Shown one piece after another: positions 39,920-48,533 of a stretch of 64,000 bases of DNA (its first letter is position 1; each line of letters starts with the position of its first letter). The DNA comes from Myxococcales bacterium. GTDB taxonomy: Bacteria > Myxococcota_A > Polyangia > Palsa-1104 > JAEUJZ01. Below the pieces are notes generated by a model. It searched no databases. It saw only the letters and a list, made by a program, of their open reading frames with translations, and was not told the DNA's origin. Location: NCBI GenBank assembly GCA_016794465.1, contig JAEUKA010000036.1:186001-250000 (forward strand), written 5' to 3'. The position numbers were made by a program, and so were the translations under genes.

Positions 39920-40517
39920 TCAGATCTCGGTGCAGGATTCCTTGGCTGTGGGCGCTGTGGACAGCCAGAGCGATCTGCTGAACCAGCAAGACTTTCTGTT
40001 CCAGGCTTAGCTTGCGCAGCGCCAGGTGAAGCGGCTGGCCGTCGATGTACTCCATCGCAATGTACGGCTGACCTTGAAACTCCCCGACCTCGAACACCTT
40101 GCAGATGTGGTTGTGATCGAGTCGCGCTTGCGCCCGCGCTTCCTGCATCAGTCGATCCGCAGCGTCGGCACTGGGAACCCGCAGGAACTTGAGCGCCACC
40201 AGTCTTCCCAGCTTGCGATCACGCGCCAGAAATACCGTTCCCATTCCACCTTGTCCCAGCGGACGAACGATCTCGTAACGATCCCAGGTCTTGAGTGGAT
40301 CAGGAATGGCACCGGGCGGCGCAACAAATGCCAAGTCCGATGACCCGGCTCGTACAGACATCCCTCTGCGATCCATCGTCGGAGCACGCGCCGGATCAAG
40401 AGTCGGTGCCGTAGCATCGTCTCGTTTCTGCGCGGCAACAGACGGCGTATCAAGGTCAGCTTCCTGAGGGTCCGGAGTGCGCCCCCCTACGTCAGCACCA
40501 GAAGTCGGTTTGGCCAT
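39911..40517 (-). pseudogene. 5' part of interrupted Ser/Thr protein kinase: N-lobe to HRDLKPA
   Basis: From the ATG at 40517, an N-terminal disordered tail (residues 1-~78) leads to the kinase N-lobe. It has the glycine loop GQGGMG (88-93), VALK with Lys110, hinge YIAMEYIDG and catalytic HRD (196-198), ending at KPA202. Beyond the junction the frame adds 24 unrelated residues and stops at 39837, giving a 226-residue product without C-lobe, activation loop or TPRs, so it cannot be an active kinase. It is 22 bp downstream of DUF423 on the same strand. It pairs with 31825-34607; together they would be a PknB-like kinase with a TPR ectodomain. Confidence 0.92.
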
Positions 40518-40539
40518 AGGAACATGATCACACAGGTCG

Positions 40540-40917
40540 CTACGGATAGGCCAGTCGATACGCAGCGACGGCGACGGCCAGCCACGCGCCCAGGAAACAC
40601 AGACCCCCAAGCGGAGTAATCGCGCCCAGCCAGCGGACTCCCGACAGCGCCAAGACATACAGCGATCCAGAGAACAACACCGTACCCAGCACAGACAGGA
40701 CTCCGGCCCAGCGCACTGTCGGACTCAGTGGCAACATCCCGATAAGACAGAGCAGCAGCGCGTGGTACATCTGATAGCGCACGCCGACCTCGAAGATGGT
40801 GAGTAGATCGGGCGGCAGCTTCTGTTTCAGCGCATGCGCACCGAAGGCTCCTCCCGCGACCGATACAAAGCCAGACAGCGCGCCGACCATCAACCACGGA
40901 CTCGGATTCACACTCAT
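40540..40917 (-). CDS. DUF423 small membrane protein
   Basis: 125 residues with four hydrophobic helices. It contains the family signature GGAFGAHALKQKLPPDLLTIFEVGVRYQMYHALLL, then LFSGSLYVLALSGV and ITPLGGLCFLGAWL. The function of the family (E. coli YgdD) is unknown. ATG at 40917 is preferred to an upstream in-frame start at 40977, because the extra 20 residues are charged and not conserved-looking. It sits 75 bp after def and 22 bp before the kinase start, all on the minus strand. Confidence 0.85.
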   Translation of the reverse strand: MSVNPSPWLMVGALSGFVSVAGGAFGAHALKQKLPPDLLTIFEVGVRYQMYHALLLCLIGMLPLSPTVRWAGVLSVLGTVLFSGSLYVLALSGVRWLGAITPLGGLCFLGAWLAVAVAAYRLAYP

Positions 40918-40992
40918 GGTCGCGCAGCATATCACCAGAATTGGGGCTGGAGACTTGCGACTCGGCCTCAACTCCAAGATACGAAGCAGGGT

Positions 40993-41568
40993 TTAGGAGC
41001 CGAACTCAGCGACGACGCCCTGCACTTCTTTGATGAACTGTTCACGGTGCTGACGCTCGAACTCCTGCCAAGTACAGAGACTGCGCGGGTCACGGACTCG
41101 ATCGATAAACAGCGTCGCATCCAGGTGATCCACTTCGTGCTGAAACGTCCCCGCCGAGATACCGCGCGTCACAAAATCGAGCGCTTGTCCGTGACGATCC
41201 CAGGCCTGCACTTGCAGCTCACAGAAGCGATCGACCCGTCCGCGTAGATTGGGAACCGACAGACAGCCCTCGAAGTTGCTGAACGTACGCGTCGTCAGCG
41301 GCGTCAGCACCGGATTCACCAGCACCGTGAGCGGAATCTTTGGCTTATACGGATAGCGCGGATTTTGGCCGACCTCGATCACGCACACCCGCACGCTCTC
41401 GTAGACCTGCGGCGCGGCCAGCCCCGCTCCGTCCGCGTCGTGCATCGTCGCGATCAGGTCATCAATCAGCTGCTGACCCCACGGCGACAGCAGCTCGTCA
41501 CGACTGAGCGGCCGCGCCACCTGCCGAAGCACCGGGTGACCAATCTGAGCAATCTTTCGCAGTGTCAT
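40993..41568 (-). CDS. def: Peptide deformylase
   Basis: 191 residues with all three motifs: GAGLAAPQV (~47-55), EGCLSVP with metal ligand Cys102, and QHEVDHL with His144, catalytic Glu145 and His148. It removes the formyl group from nascent protein N-termini. The residues between motifs are longer than in E. coli Def. No fmt gene is beside it, although they are often paired. It is divergent from the VWA-like gene at 41626 across ~57 bp. Confidence 0.95.
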   Translation of the reverse strand: MTLRKIAQIGHPVLRQVARPLSRDELLSPWGQQLIDDLIATMHDADGAGLAAPQVYESVRVCVIEVGQNPRYPYKPKIPLTVLVNPVLTPLTTRTFSNFEGCLSVPNLRGRVDRFCELQVQAWDRHGQALDFVTRGISAGTFQHEVDHLDATLFIDRVRDPRSLCTWQEFERQHREQFIKEVQGVVAEFGS

Positions 41569-41625
41569 CAGGATGTTTTACCACGCCGTCGGAAACGCCG
41601 GACTCTGTTATGGTGAAAGCTCCCG

Positions 41626-43029
41626 ATGACGGCGCGTGACTTCGCTAGCAAGCAGCTCCTCTCGCTCTCTCTTTCGCAGGTTCACAGCCTCGGGGACAGC
41701 ACGCCGCGCGCGGTGACGTGGCACAACCTTCTGCAGCGTCTTGGCCTGCCGCTGCCGCTGGTCCTGGTACACGATCTGGGACTGCTGCTCTCGACGCCGG
41801 CACAGCACTTGCGCTTCGGGCAAGACCAGGAGCCACTCGCCGGACAAGAGATCGCAAAGCCCTATCGCGAGCTCTTGCAGACGCTTTCGTCCGCCGAGCC
41901 ACTCGAGCAGATCGCTTCGCTTCATCCCAGCGATGAGCTGATCGCGGTCCTTCTGTACAAGCTGCTCGGTCCGCTTGCGCCTCGGCTGCCGTCGTATTCT
42001 CCGGTTGCCGTCGAGCTTCCCACCACCGAGCTGTCTTCGACGCTGTCACCGCTTTCTCCCGTTGAGCAGAGCCGCGAGCTGAAGCGTCTCGCTGCCTTTC
42101 TGCAAGGCCTTGTCGCGCAGACGGTGACGCTGACCATTCGTGTTGAGCTTCTCGACGCCCAAGCGGTGCGGCTGCTGTCGATGCAAGAGAGCGGATCAGG
42201 CCTTTTGTCACGGGCCCGCGACGATCAGATCGATCTGCTCGAGCTGCAAGCCCTGCTCGAAGCCGACGAGCTACGCGACACTGTGCGCTTTTCCCTCGAT
42301 CTTCTGCCGTCGGTGCTCGAGGCCCAGCACATCAGCGGCGCGCAGAGCTATCCGACCGGTGGCTACGCCGGACTGCTCAACCGAGGCTCGCTCGATGCGC
42401 TGCTGCCCAGTGAGCTGGCCAGCGACGACGATCTCTTCCACACCCGCTTTGCCCTGTCCGAGCTTCTATACCTCGGTCGCGAGCGTCAGGTGGAGGCGCC
42501 GCATCCCCTACACTGTGTGCTGATCGATAGCTCACCGTCGATGCGGGGCCTGCGTCAGGTGTTTGCGCGTGGACTTGCTCTGTCACTGTGTCAGCGGCTC
42601 TTGCGCTCGCAATTGCCGGTTCAAGTTCGCTTCTTCGACGGAAGACTGCATGATGCCATCCGCGCCGATCGATCACCGCGACGGCTCCTGCCGTATCTGC
42701 TCGGCTTTCGCAGTGGTCGAGGCCGCAACTATGCCCGGGTGTTTCGCGATCTGCTGCGCGAGCTATCGTCGCTGTGTGCCCGTCAGAAGACCCGCGTCAC
42801 GCTGTACCTTGTCACCCACGCCGAGTGTCACATTCCCATCGAGCTTGTCACGGCACTGCGGCGGCTGGCGGTCCTCCACGCGGTGTTTGTGCGCCCGTCG
42901 TCGAGTCTGCACCTCGACTATCTGCCACTGCTGCAGCGCTATCACGTCATCAGCGATGAGGCGCTGCGCACCGAGTCGGTCCGAAAGAAACAAGCGCTCG
43001 CGATCTTGCAGCAAGTGGACCCGCGTTAG
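41626..43029 (+). CDS. VWA-like domain protein of unknown function
   Basis: 467 residues. Residues 1-~280 are helical and of no family I recognise (SPLSPVEQSRELKRLAAFLQGL in the middle). Residues ~290-460 look like a von Willebrand factor A fold: the first strand CVLIDSSPSMRG gives a DxSxS MIDAS motif (Asp-Ser-Ser-Pro-Ser), followed by helices and a FFDGRLHDAI strand. No signal peptide is evident, so it is probably cytoplasmic. Such architectures often accompany AAA ATPases (MoxR-type), but none is adjacent. Confidence 0.65.
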   Translation: MTARDFASKQLLSLSLSQVHSLGDSTPRAVTWHNLLQRLGLPLPLVLVHDLGLLLSTPAQHLRFGQDQEPLAGQEIAKPYRELLQTLSSAEPLEQIASLHPSDELIAVLLYKLLGPLAPRLPSYSPVAVELPTTELSSTLSPLSPVEQSRELKRLAAFLQGLVAQTVTLTIRVELLDAQAVRLLSMQESGSGLLSRARDDQIDLLELQALLEADELRDTVRFSLDLLPSVLEAQHISGAQSYPTGGYAGLLNRGSLDALLPSELASDDDLFHTRFALSELLYLGRERQVEAPHPLHCVLIDSSPSMRGLRQVFARGLALSLCQRLLRSQLPVQVRFFDGRLHDAIRADRSPRRLLPYLLGFRSGRGRNYARVFRDLLRELSSLCARQKTRVTLYLVTHAECHIPIELVTALRRLAVLHAVFVRPSSSLHLDYLPLLQRYHVISDEALRTESVRKKQALAILQQVDPR

Positions 43030-43068
43030 TCGCACTTTGCACTCCCACTGCGGGACAAGTTTTGGCAT

Positions 43069-45081
43069 ATGCTGCCGCCCATGCGCACTCACCGGTTGCT
43101 CTCTCTGTCGCCGTTTCCGTCGCTGATTCGCGCTGCACTGCTTGCTGCGCTGCCAGTCACCGTCTCTTGCACCGACTATGTTGGACTCACACCGCTTCCG
43201 GAGCCGCCGCTTCGGGAGGGCTGCAATCCACTCGGAGGTGGCCCCGGAGAAGACTGTCTGACACCCTTCCCATCGGACTACTACCGACGGCCTGATGCCA
43301 GCGGTGCGCAGCGACTGACCTTCCCAATGGGAGTCCTGCCTACGACCCTCAAAGGCGTTGCGCTCGATCCTCAGCTGTGGGCCCGTCGCGACGGATTTAG
43401 TCCCGCGACCCCGCTGATTGTTTACTTCCCCGGCAACCTCGATGGCAGCACGCTGCCGACGCCGACTCGCAGTGAAGACTCGCTCAAGCTGACCTCGCCG
43501 GTGCAGCTCATCTCTGTCCGTACCGGCCAGCGAGTCCCCCTGTTTGCCGAGCTGGATCGCAACGTCAGCGCCGGAGAGCGGCAGGCCCTGATCATCCATC
43601 CGCAGATCCGTCTGGAACCGCAGTCGCGCTATGTCGTCGCGATCGCGGGGCTTACGACCAAGGACGGTCAAGCGGTCGCGCCACTTGCTGGTTTTGCGGC
43701 CATTCGCAGTGGCGATGTCGAGCCGGGAGGAGTCCGATCTACCGTCGCTGCGCGCTACGAAGAGCTGTTCAAGCTGCTGGAGCGCGCGGGACTGCCGAAA
43801 CAGAGTCTGCAGCTGGCCTGGGACTTCACGACCGGCGATGATGCGAAGCTCACCGGGCCGCTGTTGCAGATGCGGGATGCCGCGCTTGCAAAGCTCGCAC
43901 CGACGGACCCGCCGACGCCACCGGAGCCTCTGCTGGCGATCGACAAAGTGGAGAATGCCCCACGCGATCCGCTGCTGCGCCAAGTGATCGGCACATTCCG
44001 ATCGTCATCCTTTCTGACCGATGACAAGAACGGACGCCTCAGCCGAGACGAAACCGGTCAGCCTAAGCTGCGCGGCTATGGTCGCTTCCCCCTCGTCGTT
44101 CACATTCCCAAGTGCGTTCAGACTGCCACCGGCCCGGTTCCGGTCATGATCTACGGACACGGTCTGTTCGGTGGGGCGCTCGGCGAGATGGACTCTTCCT
44201 ATCAGCGCGAGATCGTCAATCGACTGTGCATGGTTCAGGTCGGCAGCGACTGGATCGGACTCTCGGAAGCAGACTCGCGCTACGTCGCCACCGAGGTGAT
44301 GTCGGACTTTGGCAAGCTGGCCCAGATCACCGAGCGACTCGAGCAAGCCCACGTCAACTTCAGCGTGCTGGCGCGGCTCATCAAAGACGGCTCGTTGGCC
44401 CAGCTTCCCGAGCTTCGCGTAAACGGCAGAGTGATCATCGACTCGAGCCAGGTCTACTACTACGGAATTTCCAACGGCGGCGTGCAGGGTCTGACGTTCC
44501 TCGCGCTCTCTCCCGATGTGAAGCGTGGAGCGCTCACTGTGCCCGGCGGATTTTGGAACGTCATGATGTGGCGCAGCGCCAACTTCCAGCAGCTCCTGCC
44601 GCTGCTGTCCGCGTCGTATGCCGATCCGCTCGATCGCCAGCTGCTGATCGCGCTGAGTCAGTCGCTGTGGGACACCACCGATCCGGCGACGTATGCACCC
44701 TATATTGTCAAAGCGCCTCTGCCCGGGGTGGGTGGTGCCAAGCAAGTCCTGTATCAGGAGGGAATCGGTGACGCCCAAGTTCCCAACCTGACGACGCGGA
44801 TGATCGTACGAACGATGGGAATTCCGCTGCTAAATCAGCCCGTCGATGCGGTGTGGGGAATTCCGCCCGCGAGCGGTCCCTTGCCCTCTGCGTATGTCCA
44901 GTTTGATATCGGACAGAGTCCTCGCCCGGGAGACGACAACACGCCGCCCATGAACAACCCCGTACACGAAGCGATCCGTCGCCTCGAGTCCGCCAAACAG
45001 CAGCTGCAAGGATTCCTAAAAGACGGCGGTGTCATCACAGACACCTGCGGCGGCAAGCCTTGCGTGTTCCCCTCCAAGTAA
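43069..45081 (+). CDS. Large secreted alpha/beta-hydrolase-like lipoprotein
   Basis: 670 residues. The signal segment (LIRAALLAALPVTVSC) ends in a Cys that could be lipidated; an alternative ATG lies four codons in (43081). The N-terminal ~300 residues carry beta-rich sequence including a CNPLGGGPGEDCLTPFPSDYY block, seen in large Myxococcota-type secreted proteins. The hydrolase core includes VMIYGHGLFGG and a nucleophile elbow YYGISNGGVQG. A catalytic acid and His are not certain. It ends with a disulfide-like CGGKPC. The substrate is unknown. A 6-bp-stem hairpin about 100 bp after the stop separates it from the convergent SPFH gene. Confidence 0.68.
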   Translation: MLPPMRTHRLLSLSPFPSLIRAALLAALPVTVSCTDYVGLTPLPEPPLREGCNPLGGGPGEDCLTPFPSDYYRRPDASGAQRLTFPMGVLPTTLKGVALDPQLWARRDGFSPATPLIVYFPGNLDGSTLPTPTRSEDSLKLTSPVQLISVRTGQRVPLFAELDRNVSAGERQALIIHPQIRLEPQSRYVVAIAGLTTKDGQAVAPLAGFAAIRSGDVEPGGVRSTVAARYEELFKLLERAGLPKQSLQLAWDFTTGDDAKLTGPLLQMRDAALAKLAPTDPPTPPEPLLAIDKVENAPRDPLLRQVIGTFRSSSFLTDDKNGRLSRDETGQPKLRGYGRFPLVVHIPKCVQTATGPVPVMIYGHGLFGGALGEMDSSYQREIVNRLCMVQVGSDWIGLSEADSRYVATEVMSDFGKLAQITERLEQAHVNFSVLARLIKDGSLAQLPELRVNGRVIIDSSQVYYYGISNGGVQGLTFLALSPDVKRGALTVPGGFWNVMMWRSANFQQLLPLLSASYADPLDRQLLIALSQSLWDTTDPATYAPYIVKAPLPGVGGAKQVLYQEGIGDAQVPNLTTRMIVRTMGIPLLNQPVDAVWGIPPASGPLPSAYVQFDIGQSPRPGDDNTPPMNNPVHEAIRRLESAKQQLQGFLKDGGVITDTCGGKPCVFPSK

Positions 45082-45179
45082 GCCAGTGGAGAGCACGCAA
45101 GAGCAGCTCTGTTCATCGGTGAATGAGCGGTAGTTGACCAAGCAACAAAGTGTTTGCTTGCGCAAAGACTTTGCTACAA

Positions 45180-45195
45180 GCCCCTGCGGAGGGGC
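45180..45195. terminator. Bidirectional terminator-like hairpin between convergent genes
   Basis: GCCCCT-GCGG-AGGGGC is a perfect 6-bp GC-rich stem with a 4-nt loop, midway between the stop codons at 45081 (+) and 45213 (-). A second short palindrome (GCAAAG-A-CTTTGC, 45162-45174) lies just before it. No strong U-tract flanks either side. Confidence 0.5.
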
Positions 45196-45212
45196 CGTGG
45201 ACTGGGGAGCCG

Positions 45213-46280
45213 CTAGATATCTTTGAGGATCTCGGCCCGCTTGGTGGCGTATTCCTGATCGTCGATCAGGCCCTCTTCCTTCAGCATCTTCAGCTTCTTG
45301 AGCCGATCTTGAAGGCTGGGCTGCGCCGGAGCCGCCGGTTGAGCCGGAGCTGCTGGCTGCGCCGGAGCTGCTTCAGCCGGGCGGGTCGACTGCGCGAACA
45401 TATTCGCCATCGCCATGCCGACGCCAAGACCAGCCCCAGCGAGCAGGCCACCGCCGCCGCCACCATCGCCACCACCACGTGACATGCCGTCGCCAGCGCC
45501 CATCATTGCCTTGCCAGCGGCGAACTGCTGATAACCACCGAGTCCGCCGGCCATCCGAATCTGCGCCGCGTCCTTGTACATGGTCTTGAGCGTCTGCTCG
45601 TCCTCTTCCTTGATCGAGACGACGAAGTTACCGAGCCGAACCACCCGCATGCCGTAGCTCTGCATGTGGGGCTTCAGCCCCTCGATCACCTCGGCCTCAA
45701 TCTCCTCGGTGAGCGCGCCCGACGTGATGTTGAGCAGCGGCAGCTGCTTGGTGACGAGCAGCTTGGCAATCCGATCCCGAATCGTCTTGAGCAGCAGCTG
45801 CCGGAACCAGCCGACGAACTCCTCGTCGTTGGCCCACGAGCGCTGCCCGAAAAACGAGATCACCTGCGTCGGGTCCGTGGCTTGCAGCGAGTACTCACCG
45901 TGGACCATGACGCCGATCGCAAGACCACTCTTGGGATCTTCGACATCACCGATGCGACCGCCGAACTTGAAGCCGGCAACCTCGCGGATGGTGATGAACC
46001 AGACCTCGGCTTTGAAGACGTTGCCGCCGGTGAACTTATCGACGATCTGGTTGAGGAACATGATGTTGGACGACTCGAGCGTGTGACGCCCAGGTCCAAT
46101 CTGGCCGACGAACTGGCCGTCCTTAAAGAACAGCGCAACCTCATCGGTGCCCACCGTCAGCTGCGCCTTGTTCGGGATTGTGGGATCGGGGTGCTTGTAG
46201 ACAAGCATGCCCTTTGCGCTGTCAGGGCGAGCAATCGCTAGCTCACGAACGCCACCCTTGACGAAATCCATTAGACCCAT
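45213..46280 (-). CDS. SPFH/band-7 protein with C-terminal SHOCT domain (YdjI/COG4260-like)
   Basis: 355 residues. Residues ~10-240 match the SPFH family often annotated as virion-core-protein-like: VYKHPDPTIPNKAQLTVGTDEVALFFKDG, GPGRHTLESSNI, EVWFITIREVAGFKFGGRIGDVEDP and IEAEVIEGLKPHMQSYGMRVVRLGNFVVSI. A Gly-rich linker and an Ala-Pro repeat (PAAPAQPAAPAQP) lead to a SHOCT-type tail (LKKLKMLKEEGLIDDQEYATKRAEIL). No N-terminal membrane anchor is visible. SPFH proteins form membrane-associated rings; this subgroup's role is poorly known. It is convergent with the lipoprotein gene. Confidence 0.88.
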   Translation of the reverse strand: MGLMDFVKGGVRELAIARPDSAKGMLVYKHPDPTIPNKAQLTVGTDEVALFFKDGQFVGQIGPGRHTLESSNIMFLNQIVDKFTGGNVFKAEVWFITIREVAGFKFGGRIGDVEDPKSGLAIGVMVHGEYSLQATDPTQVISFFGQRSWANDEEFVGWFRQLLLKTIRDRIAKLLVTKQLPLLNITSGALTEEIEAEVIEGLKPHMQSYGMRVVRLGNFVVSIKEEDEQTLKTMYKDAAQIRMAGGLGGYQQFAAGKAMMGAGDGMSRGGGDGGGGGGLLAGAGLGVGMAMANMFAQSTRPAEAAPAQPAAPAQPAAPAQPSLQDRLKKLKMLKEEGLIDDQEYATKRAEILKDI

Positions 46281-46532
46281 CGATGCCTCCTGGTGTGAGC
46301 CGAGTCCGCTGTAGGCGGTGCTCAGCCGTCAGAACCAAAATGGTTGCGACTCGGAATATTGAGTATCGATCATAGGTACCGGCTATCCAGTGCGCAAGGC
46401 GCAGAGTGCGTGATACTCTCTGGACTGATGCGAAAGTCGTGCGCCTTTGCACCCAGCTTCCGCAGAGCATCGCCAACCCACTGAAATCTCTGGTAGATTG
46501 GAATGCCGCTTAAGCGAGGAGTCGATCGGTCC

Positions 46533-46931
46533 ATGAAAAAGGTGATTCGCGTTGTCGCAGCCGTCCTTGAGCGTGAGGGACGGTACCTCATTACCCAGCG
46601 TCGGGAATCGGCGGTGCTGCCGCTGCAGTGGGAGTTCCCCGGCGGCAAGGTCGAGGCAGGCGAAAACGATGAAGACGCGCTCCGCCGCGAGCTGAGTGAG
46701 CGTCTCGATGCCGACTTCGAGATTGGCAAGAAGATCGGCGAGAAGCACCACATCTACGACGGCTACGAGGTCATCTTGGCCCTCTACGCCGCCAAGCTGA
46801 TCCATGGTCGACCGATGCGCGCCAAGCGGGTCCGGGATTTCCGCTGGGTCGCTTCGTCGGAGTTCGGTCAGTACCAGTTCCCCGATGCCGACCAGAGGAC
46901 GATGGATCAGCTCCTCGGCATCCGTCGCTAG
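46533..46931 (+). CDS. Nudix hydrolase, MutT-like
   Basis: 132 residues from the ATG at 46533 (AGGAG lies 11 nt upstream; an in-frame ATG at 46503 is less likely). The fold starts KVIRVVAAVLEREGRYLITQRR, as in MutT (8-oxo-dGTPase). The Nudix box reads GGKVEAGENDEDALRRELSERL: the first Glu and REL are present, but the second Glu of the usual EE pair is Arg. That Glu is a metal ligand in MutT, so catalysis may be altered. Otherwise it could clean oxidised nucleotides or hydrolyse another pyrophosphate. It lies 48 bp before gpmI on the same strand. Confidence 0.78.
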   Translation: MKKVIRVVAAVLEREGRYLITQRRESAVLPLQWEFPGGKVEAGENDEDALRRELSERLDADFEIGKKIGEKHHIYDGYEVILALYAAKLIHGRPMRAKRVRDFRWVASSEFGQYQFPDADQRTMDQLLGIRR

Positions 46932-46979
46932 CACACCGCCGCTCGTCAGCGGGCCCTCTCTTTCGGTAGCATTCCTTTC

Positions 46980-48533
46980 ATGAAACCGGTTGTTCTGATT
47001 GTGCTCGATGGCCTGGGCCACCGTGAGCAGATTGACGCCAACGCCGTTGAGCTAGCCCACAAGACCACCTGGCCCCGTCTGCTCTCGCGCTATCCGACGA
47101 CGCTGCTGCACTGCTCGGGGCTGGCAGTCGGGCTTCCCGATGGGCAGATGGGCAACTCCGAGGTCGGACATACCATCCTCGGTGGCGGTCGCATCGTCTA
47201 CCAAGACTTGGTACGCATCAGCAAGTCGATCTCCGACGGAGATTTCTTTTCAAATCCAGAGCTGGTGGCAGCGGTGGAAGCGGTCAAAGCCTCGGGCGGG
47301 ACACTGCATCTCCTCGGGTTGACCTCACCGGGCGGCATTCACTCGACGCTGGAACATGGCTATGCGGTGGTCGAGCTGGCCCAGCGACGCGGCCTCTCAC
47401 GGGTGGCTTGGCACGCTTTTCTCGACGGACGAGATACCCCACCACAGTCGGCGGCTGGTTATCTCCGTGACGTGCAAGCCAAGCTCGACGAGCTTGGGGT
47501 AGGAAAGATCGCCTCGATAGTCGGTCGGTTTTACGCCATGGACCGCGACAACCGCTGGGAGCGAGTGTCTCGCGGCTATCGTCTGCTGGTTCGCGGTGAA
47601 GGTCGGCCCGAGCCCGCCTGCGAGGGTGCCGTAGCTGCTGTCACGGCCGCGTATGCCCGTGGCGAAAACGACGAGTTCATCCAGCCAATTGTTCTTACCG
47701 ACGGTGGAAGAGCGGTTGCCACCATCCGTGACGGCGATGCGGTGGTGTTCTGGAACTATCGCGCCGATCGCGCCCGGGAAATCAGTCGTGCGCTCACCGA
47801 GGACAAGTTCGACGCCTTCGACCGTGGCAAGCCGCCACAGCTGGCCCGTTACGTATGTATGACTCAGTACGATGCCAAGCTGGGCCTGCCGACCGCATTC
47901 GCCCCCCAGTCACTGCGCAACAACCTCGGCGAGTGTCTGGCCAGCCTCGGGCATAAGCAGTTTCGCACCGCTGAGACGGAAAAGTACGCACACGTCACCT
48001 TCTTCTTTAACGGCGGCATCGAGGCGCCCTATCCGCACGAAGATCGACGGCTGGTGCCGTCACGACGCGACATCGCGACCTACGATCTGGCTCCGGCCAT
48101 GAGTGCTGTCGAGGTTACCGACGGTGCCGTCGCCGCCATCGCCAGCCAGCAGTACGCCTTTGTCCTGATCAACTTCGCCAACCCCGACATGGTTGGCCAC
48201 ACCGGCATCCTTCCCGCAGCCATCCACGCCGTCGAAACCATCGATCAGTGCCTGGAACGCATCGTCGACGCAGCCATCAAGACCGGCGCCGCCGTGCTGA
48301 TCACCGCCGACCACGGCAACTGCGAGCAGATGATCGATCCAGAGACGGGACAGCCGCATACCGCGCACACGACCAATCCGGTGCCATTTGTTCTCGTCGA
48401 CGAGTCGCGACGAGGTCAGCGGCTCCGTGAGGGTGGACTGGCCGACGTAGCGCCGACGATTTTGACCATCATGGGGTTGCCGATACCCGCCGAGATGACC
48501 GGCAAGTCGCTGCTGATCACCGAGCCCGGCTAA
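46980..48533 (+). CDS. gpmI: 2,3-bisphosphoglycerate-independent phosphoglycerate mutase
   Basis: 517 residues. Asp10 (IVLDGLG) and Ser60 (MGNSEVGH) mark the two-metal site with the phosphoserine nucleophile. Further landmarks are HAFLDGRDTPP, GRFYAMDRDNRWERV, NYRADRAREISRAL, TEKYAHVTFFFNGG and TADHGNCEQM. It interconverts 3- and 2-phosphoglycerate in glycolysis/gluconeogenesis with Mn2+. The start is at the ATG at 46980. Its stop overlaps the convergent WecA-like gene by 4 bp. Confidence 0.96.
   Translation: MKPVVLIVLDGLGHREQIDANAVELAHKTTWPRLLSRYPTTLLHCSGLAVGLPDGQMGNSEVGHTILGGGRIVYQDLVRISKSISDGDFFSNPELVAAVEAVKASGGTLHLLGLTSPGGIHSTLEHGYAVVELAQRRGLSRVAWHAFLDGRDTPPQSAAGYLRDVQAKLDELGVGKIASIVGRFYAMDRDNRWERVSRGYRLLVRGEGRPEPACEGAVAAVTAAYARGENDEFIQPIVLTDGGRAVATIRDGDAVVFWNYRADRAREISRALTEDKFDAFDRGKPPQLARYVCMTQYDAKLGLPTAFAPQSLRNNLGECLASLGHKQFRTAETEKYAHVTFFFNGGIEAPYPHEDRRLVPSRRDIATYDLAPAMSAVEVTDGAVAAIASQQYAFVLINFANPDMVGHTGILPAAIHAVETIDQCLERIVDAAIKTGAAVLITADHGNCEQMIDPETGQPHTAHTTNPVPFVLVDESRRGQRLREGGLADVAPTILTIMGLPIPAEMTGKSLLITEPG

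Noticed and set aside
39837..40658. A complete small Ser/Thr kinase gene of ~270 residues
   Set aside because: It stops just after HRDLKPA, with no C-lobe or DFG, and its end lies in inserted DNA; the missing half is at 31825-34607.
46383..47021. 212-residue minus-strand gene over the Nudix gene
   Set aside because: It lies opposite a clear Nudix fold and reads as low-complexity, so it is a shadow frame.
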